From contig NZ_OX366394.1 in assembly GCF_947251865.1 (NCBI RefSeq), positions 992,001 to 1,056,000 of the forward strand: a stretch of 64,000 nucleotides of DNA, in the 5' to 3' direction. This document shows, piece by piece, positions 48,462 to 58,859 of this stretch. Position numbers and translations under genes: made by a program. The notes beneath the pieces are model-generated. The model saw only the letters and a program-made list of their open reading frames with translations, ran no database searches and was not told the DNA's origin. Source of the stretch: Wolbachia endosymbiont (group B) of Protocalliphora azurea (GTDB taxonomy: Bacteria; Pseudomonadota; Alphaproteobacteria; Rickettsiales; Anaplasmataceae). Positions within the stretch are counted from its first letter, which is position 1, and every line of letters begins with the position of its first letter.

Positions 48462-49194
48462 TATTACTTCTATTGATTGGCTTCTTTCTTTTTATATCTT
48501 CTGCTTGCTTTTCAAGAAACTCATGAAGAGATAAGAAATCAATTTCTTCTGGAGCAGCAATCTTGAACTCATCATCGTAGTATTCGTATTCAAGTAACTT
48601 TTTCGATTCTTTTACAAGATTTTCGGATTTGGTAATATATAGAATTTTTCCTCCCTCAAACTTCTCTTTTATCCTTTTTAGGCTCTCTAAAGCCACTGAT
48701 GTCTTTCCACTTCCAGCAGCTCCATTGATAACTAAAGGTAATTTAACCCTTTCAACTATATCTTCTTGCTTTGCACTAAAAGTAATAAATTTACCGAGAT
48801 AACTAACTTGTGGAGCATCTTCAATCTCCAATGTACTTACATTATCAGAAATTTCTTCATTGTTTTTATCTACTATTTCTATGTTTTTTATTTTTTCTCT
48901 ATTTGTTAAAAATTTAGACTTATGATAATCATGATTCAGAATTACTTCTAAAATAACAAAAGCATCTTTGTTATCAATCTTTATACCTGTAAAGAGTAAT
49001 CTGTCACTATCACTTAATTTAGCTCGAAAATATTCAATATTCCCATCACCTTTTATTAACTTTATATTCCCTTGGCTTGTACTGTTATTTTCCTCTAAAT
49101 CTTTAATTATTTCATTAAACTTTCCCCTTAAAGGAGTTTTACCATTATCTAAAGCCTCATCATTAAACTTCTCATAAAACAATACAATACTCAT
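48462..49194 (-). pseudogene. SF1 helicase, N-terminal part with RelE-like domain
   Basis: About 244 native codons from MSIVLFYEKFNDEALDNGKT. The first 110 residues (IKLIKGDGNIEYFRAKLSDS, then DRLLFTGI, then FVILEVILNHDYHKSKF) have the strand pattern of RelE/ParE-type toxins, here fused to a helicase. The ATP-binding P-loop is PLVINGAAGSGKTSVALESL (motif I). The frame then enters IS630-A after NRSN. Fusions of a RelE-like domain to UvrD-type helicases occur elsewhere; the function is unclear. The start has no strong SD. Confidence 0.8.
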
Positions 49195-49888
49195 AACTTC
49201 TCTTAATTACTTAATTATATTAAGAGTATAATAATATTATTAATATGTCAATATTTCTATTATTATATTAACCTATATTACTTATTAATACGTAATTCTT
49301 ATCTCATCATTAAATAAGTAATACTGCAAAGTTGTGGAATAAAAGTTAATGAATTTACTTTTTAGGCAGAGCTCTAATATTATAGATCTTTAATAGTATA
49401 ATCTTCCCATTTGTCCACTCTGGGCCATGTACGATTAGTAGAAGAAAATAAATTTATACTCATTCAGTATTAAACAACTTAAGTAATTTGGTCACTTCCA
49501 GCACCCAAAACCAGTTAGTGTGAAAACATTTTTTTTAGAATCAATTGGTGTACCATATAAACTTTTCAATATAGTGATTTTGCTATACCATGAAATCAGC
49601 TATATTGGTTTACTTTCACTAAATTTACATATGAACCAATTTGCCTAACTTTGTTGCAATGATTTTAGGCTTCCATTTTTACAACCATATTTTTATAGGC
49701 TTGTTTTCATAAAGGTAGGTACTTTTTTTGCGTTTTTGGAAAAATGAACATTAAAGATTTTTATGATTCTAATTTGCAGTATGTTTCTGAAACTAAAGTG
49801 AATATTAATAATCCTATATAAAATATAAAAAAATACATAATTCTTGATTTTCTCATAGATATAGTTAATAATTAAGCTATATTATTTT
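49195..49888. other. Intergenic stretch without recognisable gene
   Basis: About 690 AT-rich bases between the helicase start and an IS200. The promoter of the helicase should be near 49200-49260, where TTAATTA/TATTAT words abound. A degenerate copy of the phrase tccagcgctcaaaatc… (32235 region) appears at 49498 as ttccagcacccaaaacc. I see no open frame with protein-like composition. Confidence 0.5.
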
Positions 49889-50445
49889 ATTCAACCACTA
49901 TGGATTAAAATCCAAAGATTGAGAGAGAGCATAGAATGCTAACTTTCGACTTGAAAGTCACCAAATTTATCTTCTTTTTTAGAGTGATTTTCAATATAAT
50001 TTTTTATCATTTCGTCAGTTACATTTCCGCTAGTCCTGACAAAGTAGCCTACTGCCCACAACCCAATATCTCTTTTTTAGCTCTGGAAAGTTTTGCTGGA
50101 TTTTTCTGGAACTTTTTCCTTTTATTAACTGCACTAACTTACTAATACTTAAGTATGGGGGTACAGAAACGTATACGTGTACATGACTTGACGCAACTCT
50201 ACCTCTGATAATTTCTACTTGATTATTTGCACATACTTCTTGTACAACTTCTTTAGCTTTCTTTCCAATATCTCCAACTAGTACTGGATATCGATATTTT
50301 GTTATCCACACTATGTGATATATATACAGAGTGACTGCTTTTTCTATAATATTCCACATTCTTTCAGATTTTTCACCTTAAAATTATATTCTTAAAAGGA
50401 TGGACTTCAAGTCCAGGGTTTTTCTCCCAAATTTGGGACAATAAA
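49889..50445 (-). mobile_element. IS200 element, copy 2
   Basis: 557 bp, same ends as copy 1. Its tnpA-start end abuts the 197-residue unknown gene at 50446, whose 5' end it has removed. Confidence 0.9.
49939..50359 (-). CDS. tnpA: IS200 TnpA, frameshifted (copy 2)
   Basis: The first frame is 50359-50030 with the HUH site (SSHVHVYVSV). The segment with the nucleophilic Tyr (NYIENH) is in another frame and ends at 49939. It has the same break as copy 1. Confidence 0.8.
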
Positions 50446-51078
50446 ATAGAAAAACAAGAAAAATCTGCTAAATATAAGTGGTGGGTGGAGCTGAAAAAAT
50501 ATCTTGCAAAGCTGAACAAGCATTATCCAGAAGAAAGAATTATTCAATATTCCAATCAAGAGCTAAATGATTTACAAAAATTAAAAGAAATAGTAAATAA
50601 GTTTATTGAAGCTTCTGATTATCAGAATAAGCTGTGCCAAGATGAAAATTATCCAGCTCTTTCTTATTATAATACAGAAATAGACTTGGAAAGGTTAGAG
50701 CAAATAACACGTAAGTTTATTAACGATTCTGGTCACATATCAGAAAAGGAGGTGTTAAAGCAAAAAAAGCTTCAAATACCTTTACCAGGGGAAAAGCAAT
50801 TGGTAGAAAATTTGAGAAAATTAGAAAAAAGAATATCTACTTTCATTCAATCTGTTTATGAAAAAACTGCACATGATGAGCAATATCCAGGCTTTGTTCG
50901 GTCCCCTAAAAAGAAAGACTTTATGATACTAGCACAAATAATACATGAGTTGTTTCTTGAGAAAGATGATTTCGAATCTGTAGATAAGGAAGAATTACCT
51001 AGTCCATATTTAGAAAAAGTTAAAGAGAAATCATATATTAGAGGGGTGCTTAGCTATTTAACTTGCTTTGTTGCATAA
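50446..51078 (+). pseudogene. Unknown protein with internal repeat, 5'-truncated
   Basis: The frame is open from the IS200 junction (50446); GTG at 50485 is only a possible restart. About 205 codons remain. Two related units are visible: KLKEIVNKFIEASDYQNKLC with DENYPALSYYNTEID, and KLEKRISTFIQSVYEKTAHD with DEQYPGFVRSPKKKD. Each ends in a helical segment, so the protein contains a repeated helical module of about 60-100 residues. The last codons (TCFVA) coincide with gctttgttgcat, an IS5-like end, so the 3' end may be truncated too. I do not recognise the family. Confidence 0.55.
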
Positions 51079-51182
51079 CTGTTTATAAAGAGCAAGGAGT
51101 GTTCAATTGTATTAAATAAGAGTCTGATATTAGTTTTCAATTCTTCTATCAGTTAATTCATTCCCGTCAGATTAAGTTGTGT

Positions 51183-53168
<1,986 letters not shown>

Positions 53169-53257
53169 TCATGAATTTTTTCAAAAGGTACTATAAATTT
53201 ATACTACTGCCCTGAAAAGCAATACTAATATTAATATAATTTTTGTACTTGTATATT

Positions 53258-53292
53258 AATGTTAGTATAGTTTTTAAATTAAGGAGTACATT
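53258..53292 (+). promoter_or_regulatory. Shared leader/ribosome-binding motif, copy 3
   Basis: The leader tatagtttttaaattaagga, then gtacatt-ATG, is the third copy of the leader found at 22409 and 41164. Confidence 0.6.
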
Positions 53293-53523
53293 ATGAAAGA
53301 ATACAATTACAAAAATTTGGCTGACGAATCAAACTTCGGCTCTCAAGTGTATCGTGCAGGAATGTTTGATAAAATTCTTGGTATAAGCAAAACAGCAAAA
53401 GAAGCTGCGAATCAAGTAATATCTAAAATGGGTAACGATTTAAAACTAGAAGCTAGAAAAGCAGCTCAAGATGAAGTAAAAAAAATAGAAGGAAAAATGC
53501 TAACTTTAGCTGAAGAGAAAGCT
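53293..53523 (+). pseudogene. Small helical protein, 3' end cut by IS200
   Basis: 77 native codons, MKEYNYKNLADESNFGSQVY onward, with Ala/Lys-rich helical sequence (KTAKEAANQVISKMGNDLK, LEARKAAQDEVKKIEGKML). The last 17 codons of the apparent frame (QPLWIKIQRLRESIEC) are IS200 sequence. The native length is unknown. It shares its leader with the two twin-CX3C genes but has no Cys in the remaining part. Function not recognised. Confidence 0.6.
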
Positions 53524-54080
53524 ATTCAACCACTATGGATTAAAATCCAAAGATTGAGAGAGAGCATAGAATGCTAACTTTCGACTTGAAAGTCACCAAA
53601 TTTATCTTCTTTTTTAGAGTGATTTTCAATATAATTTTTTATCATTTCGTCAGTTACATTTCCGCTAGTCCTGACAAAGTAGCCTACTGCCCACAACCCA
53701 GTATCTCTTTTTTAGCTCTGGAAAGTTTTGCTGGATTTTTCTGGAACTTTTTCCTTTTATTAACTGCACTAACTTACTAATACTTAAGTATGGGGGTACA
53801 GAAACGTATACGTGTACATGACTTGACGCAACTCTACCTCTGATAATTTCTACTTGATTATTTGCACATACTTCTTGTACAACTTCTTTAGCTTTCTTTC
53901 CAATATCTCCAACTAGTACTGGATATCGATATTTTGTTATCCACACTATGTGATATATATACAGAGTGACTGCTTTTTCTATAATATTCCACATTCTTTC
54001 AGATTTTTCACCTTAAAATTATATTCTTAAAAGGATGGACTTCAAGTCCAGGGTTTTTCTCCCAAATTTGGGACAATAAA
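53524..54080 (-). mobile_element. IS200 element, copy 3
   Basis: 557 bp, differing from copies 1 and 2 by a single base seen at 53701. It lies between the small gene at 53293 and an ankyrin tail, both of which it truncates. Confidence 0.9.
53574..53994 (-). CDS. tnpA: IS200 TnpA, frameshifted (copy 3)
   Basis: The first frame is 53994-53665. The catalytic-Tyr segment is in another frame and ends at 53574. It has the same break as copies 1 and 2. Confidence 0.8.
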
Positions 54081-54275
54081 TGCACTCCATTGCACCTTGC
54101 ATGTATGGTGGGGAAAGTGGAAATAGTGGAAGAGCTAGTGAAAGCTGGAGGAGAAATAGAGCAAGCGGATAAATTTGGAATGACAGCGATGGATTATGCG
54201 AAAAATAGCAAAAAGATAACCGAGGTATTAAAGAAAGAAACAGACAGAATTGAAAAGCTATTTATGAAGGGCTAA
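54081..54275 (+). pseudogene. Ankyrin repeat protein, C-terminal tail (WO-type)
   Basis: The frame is open from the IS200 junction: CTPLHLACMVGKVEIVEELV, then MTAMDYAKNSKKITEVLKKE, one and a half ankyrin repeats and a short tail. The rest is lost upstream. It stops 5 bp before the DUF2924 gene, so it was the first gene of the recombinase operon. An ankyrin gene in this position is common in phage WO modules. Confidence 0.7.
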
Positions 54276-54279
54276 AAAT

Positions 54280-54711
54280 ATGGAGGAAGAAGTAGAAAAG
54301 AAAGTAATGAATTTAGAGAAAAAACCTTTGGGTGAACTGAGAAAAATATGGAAGAAGGTATATGGGGAAGAGGCGCCTAGGTATTCAAAGAAATATCTGA
54401 TACCAAGATTAGCTTATAGAATGCAGGAAAAAGCGTATGGAGAAATGTCAAGAAAGGGGACAAAAAGACTAGAGTATCTGGCAGATCGGCTAGAGAAGGG
54501 AAAAAGAATAAGTAGTGACAAACTTCCAGTAGCAGGAACAGAGCTAATATTAGAGAGAGGGGAAGAAACGCATGCGGTAATGGTAACAGACAAGGGTTTA
54601 ATCTACAAAGAAGAGTTTTATACATCATTGTCAGCAGTGGCAGGAAAAATAATGGGAATGAGCTACAACGGACCTTTATTATTTGGAATGCGTGATAAAA
54701 GTGGAAATTGA
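54280..54711 (+). CDS. DUF2924 domain protein of the recombinase module
   Basis: The 143-residue basic protein has LRKIWKKVYGEEAPRYSKKY, then LIPRLAYRMQEKAYG, and ends with NGPLLFGMRDKSG, as in DUF2924 proteins. In phages and ICE-like elements these are encoded right before a large serine recombinase, so an accessory role in integration or DNA binding is plausible but not shown. It overlaps or abuts the recombinase start (stop at 54711, next ATG at 54714). Confidence 0.82.
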   Translation: MEEEVEKKVMNLEKKPLGELRKIWKKVYGEEAPRYSKKYLIPRLAYRMQEKAYGEMSRKGTKRLEYLADRLEKGKRISSDKLPVAGTELILERGEETHAVMVTDKGLIYKEEFYTSLSAVAGKIMGMSYNGPLLFGMRDKSGN

Positions 54712-54713
54712 GA

Positions 54714-56204
54714 ATGCTAAAAGAGGTGAGATGTGCGATATATACAAGAAAATCAAATGAGGATGGGCTAGAACAAAAGTTTAATAGCCTTGATGCCCAG
54801 CGAGTAGCATGTGAAAAGTACATAAAGAGCAAAGAAGGCTGGGTAGCATTGGCAAAAAGGTACGATGATGGAGGCTTCTCAGGAAAGAATTTAGAAAGAC
54901 CAGCAATAAAGGAATTATTTGAAGATGTTAAAGGAGGAGAAGTAGATTGTGTAGTAGTATATACGCTAGATAGGCTCTCAAGGGAAACAAAAGACAGCAT
55001 CGAAGTAACGTCATTTTTTAGAAGGCACCGAGTAAATTTTGTAGCAGTAACGCAGATATTTGATAATAATACGCCAATGGGAAAGTTTGTACAAACGGTA
55101 TTGTCAGGAGCAGCACAACTAGAAAGAGAAATGATTGTAGAAAGAGTAAAAAATAAAATAGCAACATCAAAGGAGCAGGGGTTATGGATGGGTGGAACTT
55201 TACCGCTTGGATATGATGTAAAGGATAAAGAATTAATAATAAATGAGAAAGAAGCAAAAGTGGTAAGTTATATATTTGAAAGATATTTGGAGCTGAAGTT
55301 AATGGCAGAATTGGCAAGGGAGTTAAATAGCCAAGGTTACAGAACAAAATCAGATATCTTTAAAAAAGCGACGGTGAGAAGAATAATAACAAATCCAATA
55401 TATATGGGAAAAATAAGGCATTATGAGAAAGAGTATGAAGGAAAGCATGAAGCAATAATAGAAGAAGAAAAATGGCAAAAAGCACAGGAATTGATAAGGA
55501 ATCAGCCATATAGAAAAGCAAAATATGAAGAAGCATTGCTAAAGGGAATAATAAAGTGCAAGAGCTGTGATGTAAATATGACTTTGACCTATGCAAAAAA
55601 GGAAAGTAAAAGGTATCGATATTATGTATGCAACAATCATTTAAGAGGAAAAAATTGTGAATCAATAAACAGAACTATAGTAGCCGGAGAAGTAGAAAAA
55701 GAAGTGATGAAGAAAGCTGAACAGCTATATGAAAAATGGAGAGAAAAGACCGAAGAAAAAATTGAAAAGTTATGGGAAAATTTAAGCTTTGGAAAGCAGA
55801 AAGAAGTAGTGAAAAAGTTAATAAAAGCAGTATTGGTGAGAGAGGATGGAATAGAGTTATATTCTGAATTAGAGGAAAAATTTATATCAATAAAGAAGAA
55901 GGGAAAGAAATGCACAGTAATTGAGCCAGAAGGAAAAACAAATAATGCGTTACTCAAAGCAGTAGTAAGAGCCTACCTGTGGAAACGGGAACTAGAAGAG
56001 GGAAAATATGGAAGTGTGAAAGAGCTGAGTGCCAAAATTAATATAGGTACAAGACGCATACAACAAATTTTAAGATTAAATTATTTAGCTCCAAAAATTA
56101 AAGAAGACATAGTAAATGGTAAACAATCGAAAGATTTAAAATTAGTTGATTTGAGAGAAATACCAATGTTATGGAGTGAGCAGATGGAGAAGTTTTATGT
56201 GTAA
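54714..56204 (+). CDS. Large serine recombinase, phage WO type
   Basis: About 496 residues. The catalytic N-terminal domain has the nucleophile Ser in YTRKSNEDGLEQKFNSLDAQ, plus VVVYTLDRLSRETKDSIEV and GAAQLEREMIVERVKNKIA. A recombinase domain (KATVRRIITNPIYMGKIRHY) follows. The zinc ribbon has CKSCDVNMTL and YYVCNNHLRGKNC, and a coiled-coil region follows. The C-terminus has a helix-turn-helix-like KELSAKINIGTRRIQQILRL. It integrates or excises a prophage between att sites. I use ATG at 54714; a TTG at 54708 would overlap the DUF2924 gene. No other phage genes follow; an IS481 begins at 56282. Confidence 0.92.
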   Translation: MLKEVRCAIYTRKSNEDGLEQKFNSLDAQRVACEKYIKSKEGWVALAKRYDDGGFSGKNLERPAIKELFEDVKGGEVDCVVVYTLDRLSRETKDSIEVTSFFRRHRVNFVAVTQIFDNNTPMGKFVQTVLSGAAQLEREMIVERVKNKIATSKEQGLWMGGTLPLGYDVKDKELIINEKEAKVVSYIFERYLELKLMAELARELNSQGYRTKSDIFKKATVRRIITNPIYMGKIRHYEKEYEGKHEAIIEEEKWQKAQELIRNQPYRKAKYEEALLKGIIKCKSCDVNMTLTYAKKESKRYRYYVCNNHLRGKNCESINRTIVAGEVEKEVMKKAEQLYEKWREKTEEKIEKLWENLSFGKQKEVVKKLIKAVLVREDGIELYSELEEKFISIKKKGKKCTVIEPEGKTNNALLKAVVRAYLWKRELEEGKYGSVKELSAKINIGTRRIQQILRLNYLAPKIKEDIVNGKQSKDLKLVDLREIPMLWSEQMEKFYV

Positions 56205-56918
56205 CGCTTGATTGAGTAATTAATAAGTTATTAATGTAACTAATATATAAAAGCAAACATTGTAGAGGAATAGATATAATGTGTGTGATTCATATAGGTC
56301 ATAACAACTGATTTGTCAGATTAAGTCTGAATTTTAAATAGTGTGTGATTCATATAGGTTATTACAATAAAAATGTAAGATCAAATAGAAATTTGTACTT
56401 GTGATAGTTTATATACCTTATTACAATTATGGTGGGAAGTATATCAACAATAAAAGCCGCAAGTAAATGGACTCTAAAGTTAAGCTACGCCTGAATTGGG
56501 TAAACCTATATAAAAAATTAGGTCATGCAGGAAGAGTATGTCAGCACTATAATATTTCACGCTTTACCTTACGCAAATGGTGTAAACGTTACAAGGAGTT
56601 TGGTGAAAAAGGATTAGAAAATCTTAGTAGCAGGCCTAAAACCTCACCTTTACAAAAAACCAATATATCTAGTGATCAACTTATTCTCCACTTAAGAAAA
56701 ACTAGAAAATTAGGAGCAAGACGTATTCAAACTGAATTGAAACGTTTACATGATCTCTCTTTTTCATTGGCTACTATACACAAAGTTTTCAAAAAATATG
56801 ATGTAAGTCTTTTACGTATTAAACGTCATTACCGCAAACAAATAAAGCGTTACAACTGTAAAGTACCAGGAGAACGTATACAGATGGATGTATGCAAAAT
56901 AGCTTCTGGACTTTATCA

Positions 56919-58255
56919 GGGAACGTTCAAAAAAGTGTGTCAAGCCGCATTTTTAGTTCAACTCAATTTTCAATCTATCTGGAAAGAAAATATCAAGTTG
57001 AGACATAGTTAAAGCCCAATTAGGGAGAGCCATAATCCACCTTTGCTCTACCTTTTTTATAGCACAATATACCTGTTTGTACAAGGCATTTGTACTAGTA
57101 AATGAACCCTTAGTTTTAGTAAATTTCCTGATTTGTCTATGCAACCCCTCAATTGGATTAGTGGTGTAAATCAGCTTCCTAACTGGCCCAGAATACTTAA
57201 AATAACTGGATAAGTTTTCCCAATTGTTCTGCCAGGATTTTATAACTAAAGGATACTTTTCTCCCCATTTTTCTTCCAGCTCAAGCAGATAATTCTCAGC
57301 AATTTCTTTACTTGAAGCACGATATATTTTTTTCAGATCATTCATGAAAACTTTTACATCTTTACTGGATACATATTTCAGAGAATTTCTTATTTGGTGT
57401 ACTATACATAGCTGCACTTCTGCACTGGGAAATACACTGTTGATGGCTGCAGGAAAGCTTTTTAGCCCATCTACACATGCAATCAGAATATCTTCTACTC
57501 CTCTTTCTTTGAGGTCATTTAAAACTCCCAACCAGAAGTTAGCTCCCTCACTTTCAGCCAGATAAAAACCTAATACTTCTTTTCTGCCATTTTGATTTAT
57601 ACCCAATATATTATACATGCATTTACTTACGCAATGTCCGTCCTCCTTGACCTTAAAAAACATGCCATCCATGAACACTATTGGATACACTGATTGCAAT
57701 GGACGGCTGCGCCATTCATTGATTATTGGTAGCAGTTTATCAGTAATATTGGATATCTCTGCTGCTGATATTTTATGGTCATATATTTCCTCAACGTGTG
57801 AAGCTATGTCTCTGTATCCCATGCCACTGGCGTATGTACTTAAGACCTTTGCTTCAAGTTCTGGATGTAGGCTTGTTTGCCTTTTTTTGACTATTTGCGG
57901 TTCAAAGCTTCCTTCTCTGTCTCTTGGTGTTAATAGTTCAAATGAGCCTGAACTTGTACGTAAAGTTTTTGCATTCCTTCCATTTCTTCGGTTATTTTCT
58001 TCACTTTTAGCTGACATGTGGCTTTCTATTTCACCTTCCAGACTTGCCTCTAGCAGCCTTTTTATAAACGGTGTTAATGCTCCATCTCTTCCTGTCAATG
58101 GTCTTCCTTCTCGTATAGATGACAGGATATTTGTTTCTAATTCTTTATAATCTACCAAACCAGTAGTTCTATTTGCTTGACTCATATCAAACCTCCATTT
58201 TTTATATCAATTTATTACTTTTTTTTCGGTTTGACACACTTTTTTGAACATTCCC
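56919..58255 (-). mobile_element. IS256 element, intact copy
   Basis: The ends gggaacgttcaaaaaagtgt (56919) and its partner ending gaacattccc (58255) are flanked by an exact 8-bp duplication ctttatca (56911-56918 and 58256-58263). This is a clean, recent insertion into an IS481 transposase gene. Confidence 0.95.
56953..58185 (-). CDS. IS256 family (mutator-type) transposase, intact
   Basis: The 410-residue protein starts MSQANRTTGLVDYKELETNI at 58185. The DDE triad lies in FMDGMFFKVKEDGHCVSK (Asp), ILIACVDGLKSFPAAINSVF (Asp) and YTTNPIEGLHRQIRKFTK (Glu). All family motifs are continuous. It is the only complete IS256 transposase in the window and could mobilise the defective copies in trans. 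Confidence 0.94.
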   Translation of the reverse strand: MSQANRTTGLVDYKELETNILSSIREGRPLTGRDGALTPFIKRLLEASLEGEIESHMSAKSEENNRRNGRNAKTLRTSSGSFELLTPRDREGSFEPQIVKKRQTSLHPELEAKVLSTYASGMGYRDIASHVEEIYDHKISAAEISNITDKLLPIINEWRSRPLQSVYPIVFMDGMFFKVKEDGHCVSKCMYNILGINQNGRKEVLGFYLAESEGANFWLGVLNDLKERGVEDILIACVDGLKSFPAAINSVFPSAEVQLCIVHQIRNSLKYVSSKDVKVFMNDLKKIYRASSKEIAENYLLELEEKWGEKYPLVIKSWQNNWENLSSYFKYSGPVRKLIYTTNPIEGLHRQIRKFTKTKGSFTSTNALYKQVYCAIKKVEQRWIMALPNWALTMSQLDIFFPDRLKIELN

Positions 58256-58859
58256 CTTTATCAGTATACCGCTATAGATGATTGTACACGTTATAAAGTT
58301 GTTACATTGTACCCAAGACGTACTGCAGAAAACACTCTAGATTTTCTTGAACAACTAAGAGAAAAAATGCCATTTCATTGTCAAAGAATTCAAACCGATA
58401 GAGGACAGGAATTTTTTGCTTATGGGGTGCAAGAATATTTGAAAAAATGGAAAATCAAATTTCGTCCTATCAAGCCATTTTCCCCGCATTTAAACGGTAA
58501 AGTGGAAAGAGCTCAGCGTACAGATTTAGATGAATTTTACAGTAGTGTTAACATCAAGGATCCTGACCTACAAATTAAACTCAGAGATTGGGAAAACCAT
58601 TATAATAGACAACGTCCTCATAGCTCTCTTCAAGGGAAAACTCCATGGGAAAAATATAAAGAGCTAGAAAGTACAATTCCTTGTTTAAGTGAAGTGCAAA
58701 AAAATTACATTCCGTCAAAGGAGCCTTTTGTCATGCAAAATTACAAGCATGATCAAAGATTAAAGTCAATTCAAAAACACAACGTTACTTAACTATTTAA
58801 AATTCAGACTTAATCTGACAAATCAGTTGTTATGACCTATATGAATCACACAGATAAAA

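Larger units (their letters stand above)
56467..58792 (+). pseudogene. IS481 family transposase, split by IS256
   Basis: The N-terminal part (56467-56918) has a helix-turn-helix (GRVCQHYNISRFTLRKWCKR) and ERIQMDVCKIASGLYQ with the first Asp. After the IS256 the frame resumes at 58264 or within the duplicated ctttatca: YTAIDDCTRYKVV, then IQTDRGQEFFAYG (second Asp), SPHLNGKVERAQRTDLDEFY (Glu) and RPHSSLQGKTPWE. Removing one duplication and the IS256 gives a continuous frame of about 330 residues. Confidence 0.85.
56282..58852 (+). mobile_element. IS481-type element interrupted by IS256
   Basis: Near-perfect terminal inverted repeats of about 59 bp begin tgtgtgattcatataggtca at 56282, with the complement ending at 58852. 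The phrase gtgtgtgattcatataggt recurs internally at 56341 and in weaker form near 56401, probably as transposase-binding repeats. The right end lies 8 bp from the stop codon of the giant gene at 58860. Without the IS256 the element would be about 1.23 kb. Confidence 0.85.

Noticed and set aside
54377..55957. Long antisense frames (up to 207 residues) opposite the DUF2924 and recombinase genes.
   Set aside because: They are hydrophobic, low-complexity mirror images of Lys/Glu-rich coding sequence, with no SD and no family motifs.
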